From: Nematostella vectensis
Lineage: Eukaryota; Cnidaria; Anthozoa; Actiniaria; Edwardsiidae
Length of the DNA stretch: 64,000 bases
Direction: 5' to 3'
Assembly: GCF_932526225.1 (NCBI RefSeq)
Contig: NC_064037.1
Span: forward strand, 17,460,471-17,524,470
The notes beneath the pieces are model-generated. The model was not told the origin of the DNA. It saw nothing but the letters and a program-made list of their open reading frames with translations, and ran no database searches. Below, piece after piece: positions 36,943 to 48,200 of this stretch. Positions within the stretch are counted from its first letter, which is position 1. Each line of letters begins with the position of its first letter. Position numbers and translations under genes: made by a program.

Positions 36943-38554
36943 CTAGCCTTCCCAAGGCCATAGTATCTTGTCTCTTCCGGTTCTATAATTTTCCTCTAGC
37001 CCATCAATAAGCTCCATATCTGCCCTGTCTATGCTGAAGTCAAACACCTTAGCATTTTCCTTGATTCTTTCCAATTGTGCAGACTTTGGAATGCAAGCAT
37101 AGCCTTTCTGTAGAGACCATCGCACCAAGATCTGTGCAGTTGTTTTGTTATATTTCTTGGCGACATATGATAGGATGGGATCACATAATTTCTCTCCCTT
37201 GGTCAGTGGAGAGAATGCTTGAATGGTAATGTTGTGCCTTTTGCAGTACTGTGTTAGCTCTTTCATCTGAAGAAAGGGGTGAACTTCTATTTGATTGACG
37301 GCTGGGACAACCCCGGTCTGTTGCCGCAGGGCTTCCAGGTGCTGGATGTTGAAGTTGGAGACGCCAATAGACCTAAGCATCCAATTTGTCAAAATGAGGA
37401 AATTGTGAGGGAAGGGGTGCCTTGAAGTATTATTTCAAGTTATATTGGGCAAGATCATTCCTTGAATTTGCTTGTCAATATTTCTATACATTCATTTACG
37501 GAAACCCTTTTTTTCTGAAGCAAATTTTAGGGCAATCCCCCTACCTTATATACAGTTGAACCATGTTCAGGCCAGTCCCCCCACGCACAAACACATACAG
37601 TGTAAACCACTTTAGGCCAACCCCCCTACACAGAAAAAACCTTTAAGGCCAATAATCCCCTACCCCCAAATATAATGTTAAACTGTCTTTAGGCCAATCC
37701 CCACCCCCCTTCCCCTCACACACACATAGCAAAATCCCTTAAGGCCAATCCTCTGTGTACTGTTTAACTGTCTTAAGGTCAAATCCCCCCCACACACAGT
37801 AAAACCTCTTTAAGCCAATCCCCCTTATACTGTTAAACCGTCTTTTTTTCACTATAAATTTTGTAGCTAGCACAAACTGGTCTTGTCTTCGATCAGTTGA
37901 CATACCTGATAAGCCCTCTTGACCTTAAATCTATCATAGCTTGCCACGATCCGACTACACCAGAAGGAACGGGAAAATGGATCAAATACAAGTCAACATA
38001 GCCTAATCCTAGACGGGTCAGACTCTTGTAAAACGCATCCATGGTTTCTTTGTATCCGTGTTCGGTGAAGTACACTTTGGTCACGACATAAATTTCACAT
38101 CTGGGGATGTTACTACAACGTACTGCCTCGCCGACGCTTTGTTCGTTATGATATCTTGAAGCCGTGTCGATTAGACGGTAACCACTCTCTAAGGCCCAGA
38201 GTACAGCTTGTTTGGAATGGATATCGTGGGCTCCCAGCCCAAGTAGGGGAATCTTTCTACCATCGTTCATTATACGAGTCGAAGATATCGATAGTTCCTC
38301 TTTTTCGTCTTTGACCGGAGTAATTGTCCTATTTTGGTTCCTACATTAAAGAAACACAATGTATTCACAATATTCGAATTAAAACTGATCAAGATCTAAA
38401 ACAATGCATTCCATTACCGGTTATAAAGAGAACTTTGATTCAGAGCTTTGTAAATATGGATCGCGTTCGTTGGGTTCCCCCCAAATCGAGGAGATTGCTC
38501 GACATCTCTGGGCAGTTCTTCACTGAACCCATTCCTTGCGTTCATTAAAGGCAT
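36943..38554 (-). CDS. Aldo-keto reductase family protein
   Basis: Proposed exons: 38554-38418, 38340-37906 and 37372-36943, in phase, giving 333 residues. These NAD(P)H-dependent enzymes reduce carbonyl compounds in the cytosol. From the Met at 38270 the conserved core reads DGRKIPLLGLG, then the tetrad residues in DTASRY (Asp, Tyr), VVTKV (Lys) and LIHFPVP (His). Exon 3 has GVSNF, NQIEVHPF, FSPL and IPKSAQLERIKEN, the last typical of the cofactor pocket. The first exon is inferred: an open frame (MPLMNARNG...) with a CG|GTAATG donor joins in phase across a 77-bp intron. If that exon is wrong, translation starts at 38270 and the product is 264 residues, missing the usual N-terminal strand. 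Substrate unknown. Confidence 0.88.
37510..37850. repeat. Degenerate C-rich tandem repeat in reductase intron
   Basis: About seven imperfect units of ~45-50 bp share TTTAGGCCAATCCCCC and CACACA/GTAAAAC stretches. They make up most of the 533-bp intron 37373-37905. The degree of divergence suggests an old array. Confidence 0.7.
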
Positions 38555-39558
38555 CGGTGAGTGGGCTGGCTCGACGCGATGCTGCTAAACGAGGCACAAG
38601 ATTTAGTCTGATAGCCGGCTCTCCTCATTTGGGTTTATTTGGGAATGTTGTGTTTTCGAACACCGCCGAGGTCCACTGGGAACGAAGGCATGTGGCACCA
38701 CAGGATTCCCAAAGTTAGAAAAAAAATATAATTTTAGTGTCACGCACGCGCTAAGCAGAATAGGGTCGCTAGTGTTCTATGGGATTTTCGTCACTAACAA
38801 AATATGTGAATGTTTTTTGAATTAACATTGCCACGAGAAATTGGCTCAGACGCAGTGCCCCTTCCCCTTAGTATCCTCGCAGCCGCTATTAGTTTTGGTC
38901 ACGCAACGTTACCCTCGACAAAGCGGCTGCGAGGAGACAACCCCCCCTCAACGCCGCTAATTTTGTTTTCTTTCAGATTATTATTATAAAAAAAAAAAAA
39001 ACTCAAAAAATATAGATGACAACATGGTCCATGGAAAACAAAAGGGTACACGGACGGGCAGTAGGAGTGGGTGCGGCATTCATCCTCTGCGGCAGTTTTG
39101 GATAACTCAATAGAAACACAACACTAGACAAAACATGACGCAAGGTTTAACTTTCATAAACAGGTATAAATAGCTGTATAACACAACCTGCATTTCGGGT
39201 CTGGTTTGGCTCTGAGATCGGTTCCTTATTCTTGACAGAAACATCACCTTGAAGCAATCTTTTAAAAGTCGTTCAGACTTTGATGCCTTCGCGAGAAAGA
39301 ATCCAGTCATTTCCTATCACATCTAGTGTCCAAGCGACACAAACAATGCCAAGTAATGTGACGACGCTCACATCGAAGAATATGGAGCACCATGCGTAAT
39401 GCCACTTGCTGCCTGTTTAACTTTGGTGCTCGCGCGGCATCGTAGGAGCTCCGCTAAAAAATGAAAGTGTGTAGATAAAATCGCGTATAGCCCTACAATC
39501 CCTCCTATCTAATCTTGATAGAAAGCAGTTTTTTTTTTACAATAAAATCCTGTAGACT
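38555..39558. other. Intergenic region between reductase and NCBP3
   Basis: One kilobase between the 5' end of the reductase and the 3' end of NCBP3, both minus. It holds a 14-bp perfect hairpin stem (38874-38935) and short degenerate echoes of the NCBP3 last exon (39210-39235 and 39502-39530). No gene is supported. Confidence 0.5.
38874..38935. repeat. Perfect 14-bp inverted repeat with 34-nt loop
   Basis: TCCTCGCAGCCGCT at 38874-38887 is exactly mirrored by AGCGGCTGCGAGGA at 38922-38935. The loop contains GGTCACGCAACG. It is GC-rich in an AT-rich setting. It may be a remnant of a fold-back element or a structured upstream element. Confidence 0.7.
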
Positions 39559-42500
39559 TTAAGAATTCTCCTCTCTGATTTCGATAGAAAGTGACGGTCT
39601 GTTGATAAAATCAAAGCCGTGACGCCGGCGACTTTTAAGTTTGGCTCTGAGATCGATTCCTTTAGGAGATGGAGCCTTGTCCGAGGTACCATCCTCTTTT
39701 TTCTGTTGCTCTTTCTCCTTCTTTTCGTCGTTTTTCTCGACAGCTTCTTTCTCCTGTTCTGGTGCTCCTAGTCTGTCGGCTGCTCTGAGTTTCCTATCCC
39801 TCTTAAAGTCCCTATCACCATCATCCTCATCGTCGTCGCCATCGCCCTCGTCCTTTCCCCGTATATCATCCGCGTACATCCGCATGCGAAGTCTCGCAGG
39901 TACATCACTTTTCACTTTATCGGTCGAGCGGTCGTTTTTCACGATCACTTTAATGGCTGGCTCATCTGTCTCCATTTTCTCTGGTTCGTCCAGTTCCATT
40001 TCTTCCACAAACTGCACATCTGGTTCACCTGAGTATTTGTGCCTCACGCGTTCCTGCTCTTGCAGAATCTTGCGTTTTCTAAGAGTTGAAAAGATAATAG
40101 TAAAAGTATTTAGATAAAAGTATTTGGCATGAATGGCGGTACGGGATTGGAGATGGATCAATCTTAGATAACGCATGGCTCCCCAATCTGGAAAGGGCTT
40201 TCTGGAAACAGCCTTTTTAAAATAAATATAAATTATGTGGAGAACTCCCTTAACAAAATTTATCCCATTCTCCACTTACCTTGACTTGCTAACCAGCCCT
40301 TTTTTCCCTGAACAAAACGGATAAGGAAAAATTAAACAAAGGAAAGCTTATGTTATTATATCTTAGATAGTGGTGACTTTTTTTACTTTAAGCTCACATG
40401 CAAATCATCTAAAATTTCACAAAAAGGTCTTGTGGGCACTGAATGTTTTAGCACATCCATCTTGTTGCCCAGGGTAACAATGTACCAGGTTATACACCAC
40501 CCCTTACCTTGTTGCCCAGGGTAACCATATACCAGGTTATACACCACCCCTTACCTTGTCGCCCAGGGTAACCATGTACCAGGTTATACACCACCCCTTA
40601 CCTTGTTGCCCAGGGTAACCATGCACCAGGTTATACACCACTCCTTACCTTGTTGCCCAGGGAAACCATGTACCAGGTTATACACCACCCCTTACCTTGT
40701 TGCCAAGGGTAACCACATACCAGGTTATACACCACCCCTTACCTTGTTGCCCACGGTAACCATTGTACCAGGTTATACACCACCCCTTACCTTGTTGCCC
40801 ACGGTAACCATGTACCAGGTTATACACCACCCCTTACCTTGTTGCCCAGGGTAACCATGCACCAGGTTATACACCACCCCTTACCTTGTTGCCCAGGGTA
40901 ACCATGCACCAGGTTATACACCACCCCTTACCTTGTTGCCCAGGGTAACCATGTACCAGGTAGTACATACTCCGCTTGGCTGCATCAGGCTGCTTTTTGT
41001 CCTCTGAGAATGCAAATGGAACCATGAGAGCTACAAAATGAAAGATTAGGTATAAAGGGTTCAAGGTATACTTACTTTTGGTGGCAAACCTCATGACCAG
41101 TCCATCTTTGGCCTTGTCACAAGGGGGCCCAGCCCGCCATATTATCTTATCATCTTCTAGATGGAATAAATAAACATACATACTAAAAAGACTAAAATTG
41201 TAATGCAATATTATAACGGCAGTAAATAAATGTCACATATTGTCTTTTTACTTGTGCAAACATAGCACCTTGAAACTTAACGTTACGAGAGAGGAATGTA
41301 AAATAACACTTCACAAACAAACAAACAAAACAGGGCTCTTCATGGCTGAAGTTTTTTTTTACTTAAACACTTTTGTTTTGATAGGAACTACCAAACAAAT
41401 CAAAAACAGTACAAGACAATTAAACAACAAACAAACCAAATGGAAGAAAAACCATGGGAATAAAACAAAGTCCTCTTACAAACCTCTGTCTATTTATATT
41501 TTGGTAATATGAGTGTGAATAAGTGTAGTTCTAACAAAACCACAATCACCTTGGGCAAATTTGTCCTCAGTAGCGAATTAGATAAATATAAATAGCATAT
41601 TTATAATAGCAACTTAATCTTTATTTTACTCATGACTGTTGGCCATGGATGCTTAGAACTTTAACCATTATTCACTTAATATGTTTTACCTGGCTCACCC
41701 TCAGGTTTTCTAGACATTTCCAAAAGTGCTCTCTTGGCCGTGTGCTCATCGTCCCATACTACATTACCTAAAAAACAAGCATGCAATATATAATAAGCAC
41801 CACTTCATCTGTCATTTCGTGAAAAAATTAGGTCAACCAGTCACCATCTGTGACAAATGTGTTCTTAATAAAATTCAAAGCAAAATATATTTATATTTTA
41901 TATATTTTTTGAAGATGATCAACCCAACAATCAGCTGAGTGACAGCAAGCCTCTACTATTCCTAATCAATTCTCTGCATTCATAAGTTAAAACAAGTCTA
42001 GATATGAAATTAGAAACTTTAATCCCTATTTAGTTTTGTATACTTAATGAATACTTTCAAAGCATTACTGATGAACTCACACGAAGCATCATCAATCCAT
42101 TCAATCGACCCAGGGCCATAAACCTTGAAGTATTCAAACACGTCTTTTGTGCTCATTTCATTTACACCAAAAACAAGCAGTGCATCTGGGCGGATGTCAC
42201 CTGAGAAAAATCAACAGATTAAGTCCAGAAAAACAAAATTACCCCTTCATGGAAATCCTGGGGTTAAGGAGAAGGGGGAGGGAAGACTGGAACTAACATT
42301 CCCCATTTGTACTGACAAAGTATTTTGAGTAGGTTTAGACAACAAAGTAAGCAAAAAGCCTTTCAAACTTACAACTAAGATGAAATTTGTTCATTACCCC
42401 AATATCAATCTCACTGGGCCTGTTCCTGTAAGGACAGATGATCTCTAACCAGCATCAAAATCTCAAAAAGGCTTGATACGAACCATGCCAAATGAATTGT

Positions 42501-45128
42501 CACAAACCATGAATTGACATTAGTCCTATTAGGCAGCACTCCAGGGCACACCAAAGATTTGCTGAGGGGGAAAGGATGGGGATTGACTTCATTGGCTATA
42601 TTTGCTGAGGGGGAAAGGATGGGAATTGACTTCATTGGCTATATTTGCTGAGGGGAAAAGGATGGGAATTGACTTCATTGGCTATATTTGCTGAGGGGGA
42701 AAGGATGGGGATTGACTTCATTGGCTATATTTGCTGAGGGGGAAAGGATGGGGATTGACTTCATTGGCTATATTTGCTGAGGGGGAAAGGATGGGAATTG
42801 ACTTCATTGGCTATATTTGCTGAGGGGGAAAGGATGGGAATTGACTTCATTGGCTATATTTGCTGAGGGGGGAAGGATGGGGATTGACTTCATTGGCTAT
42901 ATTGCATTTCAGGACACAGCCAGGATGTATTATGAGTGGGAGGAAATATTTTATAAGAAAATACCAAGTTTTGGCAGTCAAGGGGTTAGCAAACACCCCT
43001 TTACCCCTGCCCATAGCTGAAAGGCTGGATTCACTTGCCTACTGACCTGTTGGGATCTTGGGCAGATCTTTAGGAATTCTTCAAAGAAAGTGAAAATTAA
43101 CAACAAGAAACATGGAAATGGTCTGACCACAAAGACAAAAATAGTATACCTTACAGGTCCTGTGCCTTCTGTCTTACTATCTTCGATTTCTTGGCCTGCA
43201 TTTTGAACGCCAAATCTCTTTGCTCTCCTGTTACGCTTCTCTATGGCTTCCTTCAAGAACAGCACAACAAATAAGAGCCAATAAAAAAATACCACTTTTT
43301 ATATCTTTTGCAATCGCCCATCTTAATTTGACATGTGTCCCTCAAGTGTCTTAACATGCCAAATCCTGTACTGACAAAGAAAAGTCAAATCAGAACAATA
43401 TAGCATATTGCGTCCTTAAGCAAGCTTTATACGAGTTGAAAGGCCCAAATGCTACCCTTATTCTGGATCAAGAAGCTGCAGTCACACACGTACAGAAAAC
43501 TTTGGCATGTTAAGACACTTGAGTTAGATGGAAATGTTGAGTTAGATGGAATTGTTGAGGTAGATGGAATTGTTGAGGTAGATGGAAATGTTGAGTTAGA
43601 TGGAATTGTTGAGGTAGATGGAATTGTTGAGGTAGATGGAAATATTGAGTTAGATGGAATTGTTGAGTTAGATGGAATTGTTGAGTTAGATGGAATTGTT
43701 GAGTTAGATGGAATTGTTGAGGTAGATGGAATTGTTGAGTTAGATGGAATTGTTGAGGTAGATGGAATTGTTGAGGTAGATGGAAATATTGAGTTAGATG
43801 GAAATGTTGAGGTAGATGGAAATATTGAGTTAGATGGAAATGTTGAGGTAGATGGAAATATTGAGTTAGATGGAAATATTGAGTTAGATGGAAATGTTGA
43901 GTTAGATGAAATTGTTGAGGTAGATGGAAATATTGAGTTAGATGGAATTGTTGAGGTAGATGGAAATGTTGAGTTAGATGGAATTGTTGAGGTAGATGGA
44001 ATTGTTGAGTTAGATGGAATTGTTGAGGTAGATGGAAATGTTGAGTTAGATGGAATTGTTGAGGTAGATGGAAATGTTGAGGTAGATGGAAATGTTTTGT
44101 TTTCGAGTGTTGTGATTCATGTGGGCAAGTGTGCTAGAAATTAGAGCCATCAGCCAAGTTTTTGAGGAACAACCCAGTTCACACGAACCGATGTGTTGAG
44201 CTGTCAAAATATAGCCAATGACAACTGATTAAAGTAAAGAAGATTAGACAGTTTTCTGTACATGTCTCCTTGATCCAGAATTAGGGTAGCATTTAGCCTA
44301 CGTGTAGCCACTGACTTGTGAAATCCTCTGGCATGTTTAAGACACTTGAGTTAGATGGAAATGTTGAGTTAGATGGAATTGTTGAGTTAGATGGAATTGT
44401 TGAGGTAGATGGAAATGTTTTGTTTTCGAGTGTTGGGATTCATGTGGGCAAGCGTGCTAGAAATGAGAGCCATAAGCCATTCCCATCTAACCCCAAATGC
44501 ATGAGAGCCAGCTTGCAGGCTTTATGACCAAATATGCAGCGGAAACATCATTCACATGTGACTGGAAGGGTACCTTATTTGTAACAATTCTTACTAACGA
44601 TCGCTTGTTCTCGAATTCAACTATTGATTGTCTAGGTTGTATTAATAAGTTAAATAGTCGAAGATTTCTATATTTAAAGTCATAAGAGTCAATTTTGTTT
44701 TGATCGCGAGAGGTTGTAGAGCAAACAAAGTATCCAGTTATAACAGCATCACCTTAAAGGCGAAAATCCCGTTTACATATTCCCTTGCATGCGAGGTGGG
44801 ACCTGAGACTTGGAAGGCTGACTGTGAATATGTTAATATCTCTTATTTGTGAGTCCCTATATGAGTTCTATTGTACTTAACTAACCTTTGAGTCGACGTC
44901 AAACCCAATAACAAAACTACCGCCTTTGTTCTCGTATCTTTTTTCCTGTAATTGAGAGAACGTTAGTAATAGCCATAGGATAAAACAGTTATTTTTTAAG
45001 AGGTTCTGAGTAGTTACCGGAAGCTGAGGGAGGGTTTCGTCCTCTAAATCTTCATCTATCGGGACCTCAACCTTCAGCTCTTCGAACTCCATTTTGGATT
45101 TGATCTGGTTCTTAGAGCCCGCGACCAT
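39559..45128 (-). CDS. NCBP3: Nuclear cap-binding protein subunit 3
   Basis: Ten exons: 45128-45018, 44945-44886, 43250-43150, 43078-43047, 42200-42081, 41767-41690, 41156-41076, 41003-40932, 40307-40280 and 40078-39559. They give 400 residues in consistent phase. NCBP3 binds the mRNA cap and joins NCBP1 in a nuclear export complex. Recognisable blocks are RYENKGGSF..GFDVDSK, the basic RAKRFG helix, and the RRM-like region VNEMSTKDVFEYF with IEWIDDASCNVVW. The last corresponds to the WLDD cap-binding motif of vertebrates, here WIDD. Then come LVMRFATK, AAKRSMYYLVHG and an acidic/basic tail with RMRMYADD and a final IDLRAKLKSRRRHGF..SLSIEI. It is shorter than the ~620-residue human protein, mainly in the acidic middle. 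The start could also be the ATG at 45092 or 45242. Exon 9 is only 28 nt. Confidence 0.93.
40460..40965 (-). repeat. 47-bp x11 array copied from NCBP3 exon 8 end and donor
   Basis: On the minus strand the unit is ~24 bp of exon (TGGTTACCCTGGGCAACAAG) followed by GTAAGGGGTGG and ~14 more intronic bases. The copy at 40932 is the real exon 8 border, encoding HGYPGQQ. About ten more copies follow at 47-bp steps (one of 48) down to 40460, each with an AAG|GTAAGG donor. Between ~40440 and exon 9 the sequence is unique. Confidence 0.95.
42553..42902 (-). repeat. 43-bp x8 array with acceptor-like units, NCBP3 intron 4
   Basis: On the minus strand each unit contains CCCATCCTTTCCCCCTCAG, a strong polypyrimidine tract and AG, followed by CAAATATAGCC. 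Eight near-identical units lie in the intron between exons 43078-43047 and 42200-42081. No coding exon follows the acceptor-like sites within the array. Confidence 0.93.
43341..43523. repeat. Perfect 23-bp inverted repeat, NCBP3 intron 2
   Basis: CTCAAGTGTCTTAACATGCC plus AAA (43341-43363) is exactly mirrored by TTTGGCATGTTAAGACACTT plus GAG (43501-43523). The ~137-bp spacer contains AAATGCTACCCTTATTCTGG, whose inverted near-copy lies at ~44270-44297. The arrangement resembles a fold-back element or a local inverted duplication. Confidence 0.75.
43517..44475. repeat. 18-bp array and its truncated duplicate, NCBP3 intron 2
   Basis: About 32 units of 18 bp (GTTGAGTTAGATGGAATT with GGTAGATGG and GGAAAT variants) run to ~44098. 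A second, four-unit copy lies at 44345-44418. Both copies share flanks: GGCATGTTAAGACACTTGAG before, and TGTTTTGTTTTCGAGTGTTG with GTGGGCAAG after. The block was therefore duplicated with its edges and differs in array length. The period of six codons produces a 231-codon open frame (VELDGI/VEVDGN) that I regard as non-coding. Confidence 0.93.
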
Positions 45129-45288
45129 TGGTGCCAGCGGAAGAACGAGACAACACAGGGAACCCAAAAATAAGTCTTTTTCACTTGGGTCGGGGATTCG
45201 AGCAGTCATTTCTAGCTTTTCATTTTCAGTTTTCAAGAACAAGTTCCTATCTTTTTCTGTGAAATCTGTCTGATAATCGTATTATAAG
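45129..45288. promoter_or_regulatory. Divergent promoter between NCBP3 and ARL6IP4
   Basis: The start codons of NCBP3 (45128, minus) and ARL6IP4 (45289, plus) are 160 bp apart. If NCBP3 starts at 45242 the gap falls to 46 bp. No TATA box or obvious element stands out. Both genes act in nuclear mRNA processing, so shared control is plausible. Confidence 0.6.
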
Positions 45289-48200
45289 ATGTCCTCAAGA
45301 CAATCCAGTCAAAGCCGTGGGCGAAGCACCGAAAAAAATAAGAAGCGCAGGTATTCGGAGTCGTCTTCAGACTCTTTCAGCTCATCGAGCTCAGAAGATA
45401 GAAGGCGTGCGAAGAAGAAAAAACTTAGCAAACATAGGAAAAATAACAAAGGTTTAGAATTACAACCGATAAAAAAGGTTAAGAAAAGAAAAGAGACGAA
45501 AAAGAGTCGGAAATATTCCACAACCGACTGCGATAGCTCTAGTGACGATGGAGAAAATTCCGATTCCAGCCGTGAAAGAAGCATAAAAAAACATAAAAAG
45601 AAAAAGAAAAGAAAGAAAAAGATCAAGAAAAATAGAAAGAAAACGATGGAAAACGAATCGAAGAATGAGAAAAACAAAAGAGGTCCTGTAAAGAATAATG
45701 AAGATGACTTGAAGCCTGGAACAAACCTTTCACCCAAACAGCCATCTGACAAACCAGGTGAACACACACTAGTGGGGCTTCCCAGGGGAGAACTCGCCAA
45801 TTACATACTTCTAGCCCCACCCCCCCACCCCCACCCCCTTTTGATATAGTCGAAAGGTGCCCCTAGCCTATTTTCAGGTTTAAGCCGCCAGTCAAATTTT
45901 GAGAAGATATTGTCTCTTACAGTGTTTTTCAAGGATTCATAAAGATTTAACAATCTTGTCAAGCCTGAGCTTCTACCGGCTCTTGTTCATGTTCATCCAC
46001 AAAAAGCGCTTACATACAGCAGTTGTTTTTAGTTTAGAGGAAAACAACTTCAACAGGGTTCTAAAAGATAATGTCCATTCTTTATCGTCATTTACAAAAT
46101 GTCTATTCCTTATTGGTGACTATTTACCATAAAGAGATTCTTTTTAATGGCGTCTAGGTATCTTTCTTCAAGGAAATGTAAAGAAAATCTTTCAATTAGG
46201 GGGCGCCAACTAGTGCAGCAATTGCACAAGTTTACTTCTGGTCGATGAGGTAATCTCCTATGATTTTCTTTAATCAACTTGTGCAGCTGTTATCTTGACT
46301 AGTGTTAAGGCAGGCAGGAGCGCCTCTAGCGTTAAGGTAGGAACGCCTCTCAGGCGTTAAGGCAGGAACGCCTCTCTAGCTTTAAGGCAGGTACGCCTCT
46401 CTAGCTTTAAGGCAGGTACGCCTTTCTAGTTCTAGCTGTATGTCACATCAGGGATGAAGAGGCCTTAGTAAGTAAGTTACGTTTCTAGTCAGTTATAAAA
46501 AAAAGTCTTATTTTGATCCACAGAAAACAAATCTGGGGCATCTTATGATATGGGGCTGGAACATAAAACTGTCAAAAGGTAAAGCCTGCTTATTATTCCA
46601 TTTCATACTTTTACAGTACTTACAGTAGACTGGTTTGATTTATTATACAACACTCTTAAATTGCACGCTCTGATTGGTCAAGGGTCCATATGTTATAAGA
46701 GGGCACATGCACACTTGGTGTCAGCATGAGTGCGTGCTCCCCTGAAACTAGATTAAAACGTAAGAGAACATTTTTATTGTTGTATCAACATGAGTGCGTG
46801 CTCCCCTGAAACTAGATTAAAACGTAAGACAACATTTTTATTGTTGTATCAACATGAGTGCGTGCTCCCCTGAAACTAGATTGAAACGTAAGAGAACATT
46901 TTTATTGTTGTATCAACATGAGTTCGTGCTCCCCTGAAACTAGATTGAAACGTAAGAGAACATTCTTATTGTTGTATCAACATGAGTGCGTGCTCCCCTG
47001 AAACTAGATTAAAACGTAAGAGAACATTCTTATTGTTGTATCAACATGAGTGCGTGCTCCCCTAAAACTATATTGAAACATAAGAGAACATTTTTATTGT
47101 TGTATCAACATGAGTGCGTGCTCCCCTGAAACTAGATTGAAACGTAAGAGAACATTTTTGTTGTTGTATAAAACTAAAAGCTCTTATTTTGTGTGTGCCT
47201 GTCTTCTAATAGAAGCACAGAAGACTTCACAGAGTGTCATGAACAACAGTTATCAAACTCGACTTCCTCTTCCTCTTTTTCTCATGACATGCTGTGATGT
47301 CATCTTTGCATCTATTAGAGGACAGACACAGGCAAAAAAAAAAATGACGTCAATTTGTTAACTCTCAGGGATACATAGTTTGGACTCACTTCCAATTTCC
47401 TCATTGTCTTAGCAAAAAGAACATGTTCCATAATGTCATTTGCACTTCATTTGACCCCCTGATATGGCTCAGGCGGTGAGCTCTGCAAACAACAGATGCA
47501 ATCCTTGTTTCAATTTTGATAACAATGAGTAGTCACCTTTGCAGCCACTCAACTTTGAGTGACTCCAACATGATCAGCTGCGAAGGAGACTAAACAATGA
47601 GCTCTGTAAACAACTGCAAACTGTAGTTTTATTGACACCTTGAATGGCAGGTCCATGGTTCCAATGACAAAAGAGGAGTATGAGAAACAACAGAATGTCA
47701 TCCGCAGGGTTTATGATGAAGAAACTGGGAGACATAGGTATTGTAACCTATCATATGGTTGATATGTTTTGAAATGACTTTGGTAGACAGTAGAGTGGAT
47801 CTGCCTGAACCCCATGGAACTAAACACATCTTTGAAATCCCTTGGTTTGTAGAAAGAATAAAGGTGCTAGTAGTTCTCATTCCGTGTTCAGGACAACATT
47901 AGTAAAAAAGGAATCCCATAAAATAACACAAATAAGGTAAATCAAAGGGCGCTATGAGCCAACTCATTCATTTGTGCTAGTAGTATAGTAAGTATGAAGT
48001 TAGCCCCTTTTTTGCGGATCTAGTCGTTTTCGTGGAGCTCCGCCAGCAGTCGCCATGGCAACCCCGGGGGGACAAAGGAATGGGAGGAGTAAGAACAATA
48101 GACTCTGAGGAGTTTGGAGGAGTAGGATTAATGGACTCGGTGGTGCAAGGAGGGCTGAGGACGATAAAACAGGAGGTGCAAGGAGGGGTGCGGACAATGG

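Noticed and set aside
43449-44144. 231-codon frame of VELDGIVEVDGN repeats as a repetitive protein gene
   Set aside because: Pure product of an 18-bp tandem repeat inside an NCBP3 intron; no start context, no flanking coding signal, and the same region is duplicated with different array length.
45309-45800. 163-codon minus-strand frame overlapping ARL6IP4 exon 1
   Set aside because: Shadow of the Ser/Lys-rich exon 1; the Phe/Leu-rich translation is the expected antisense of AGA/AAG codons.
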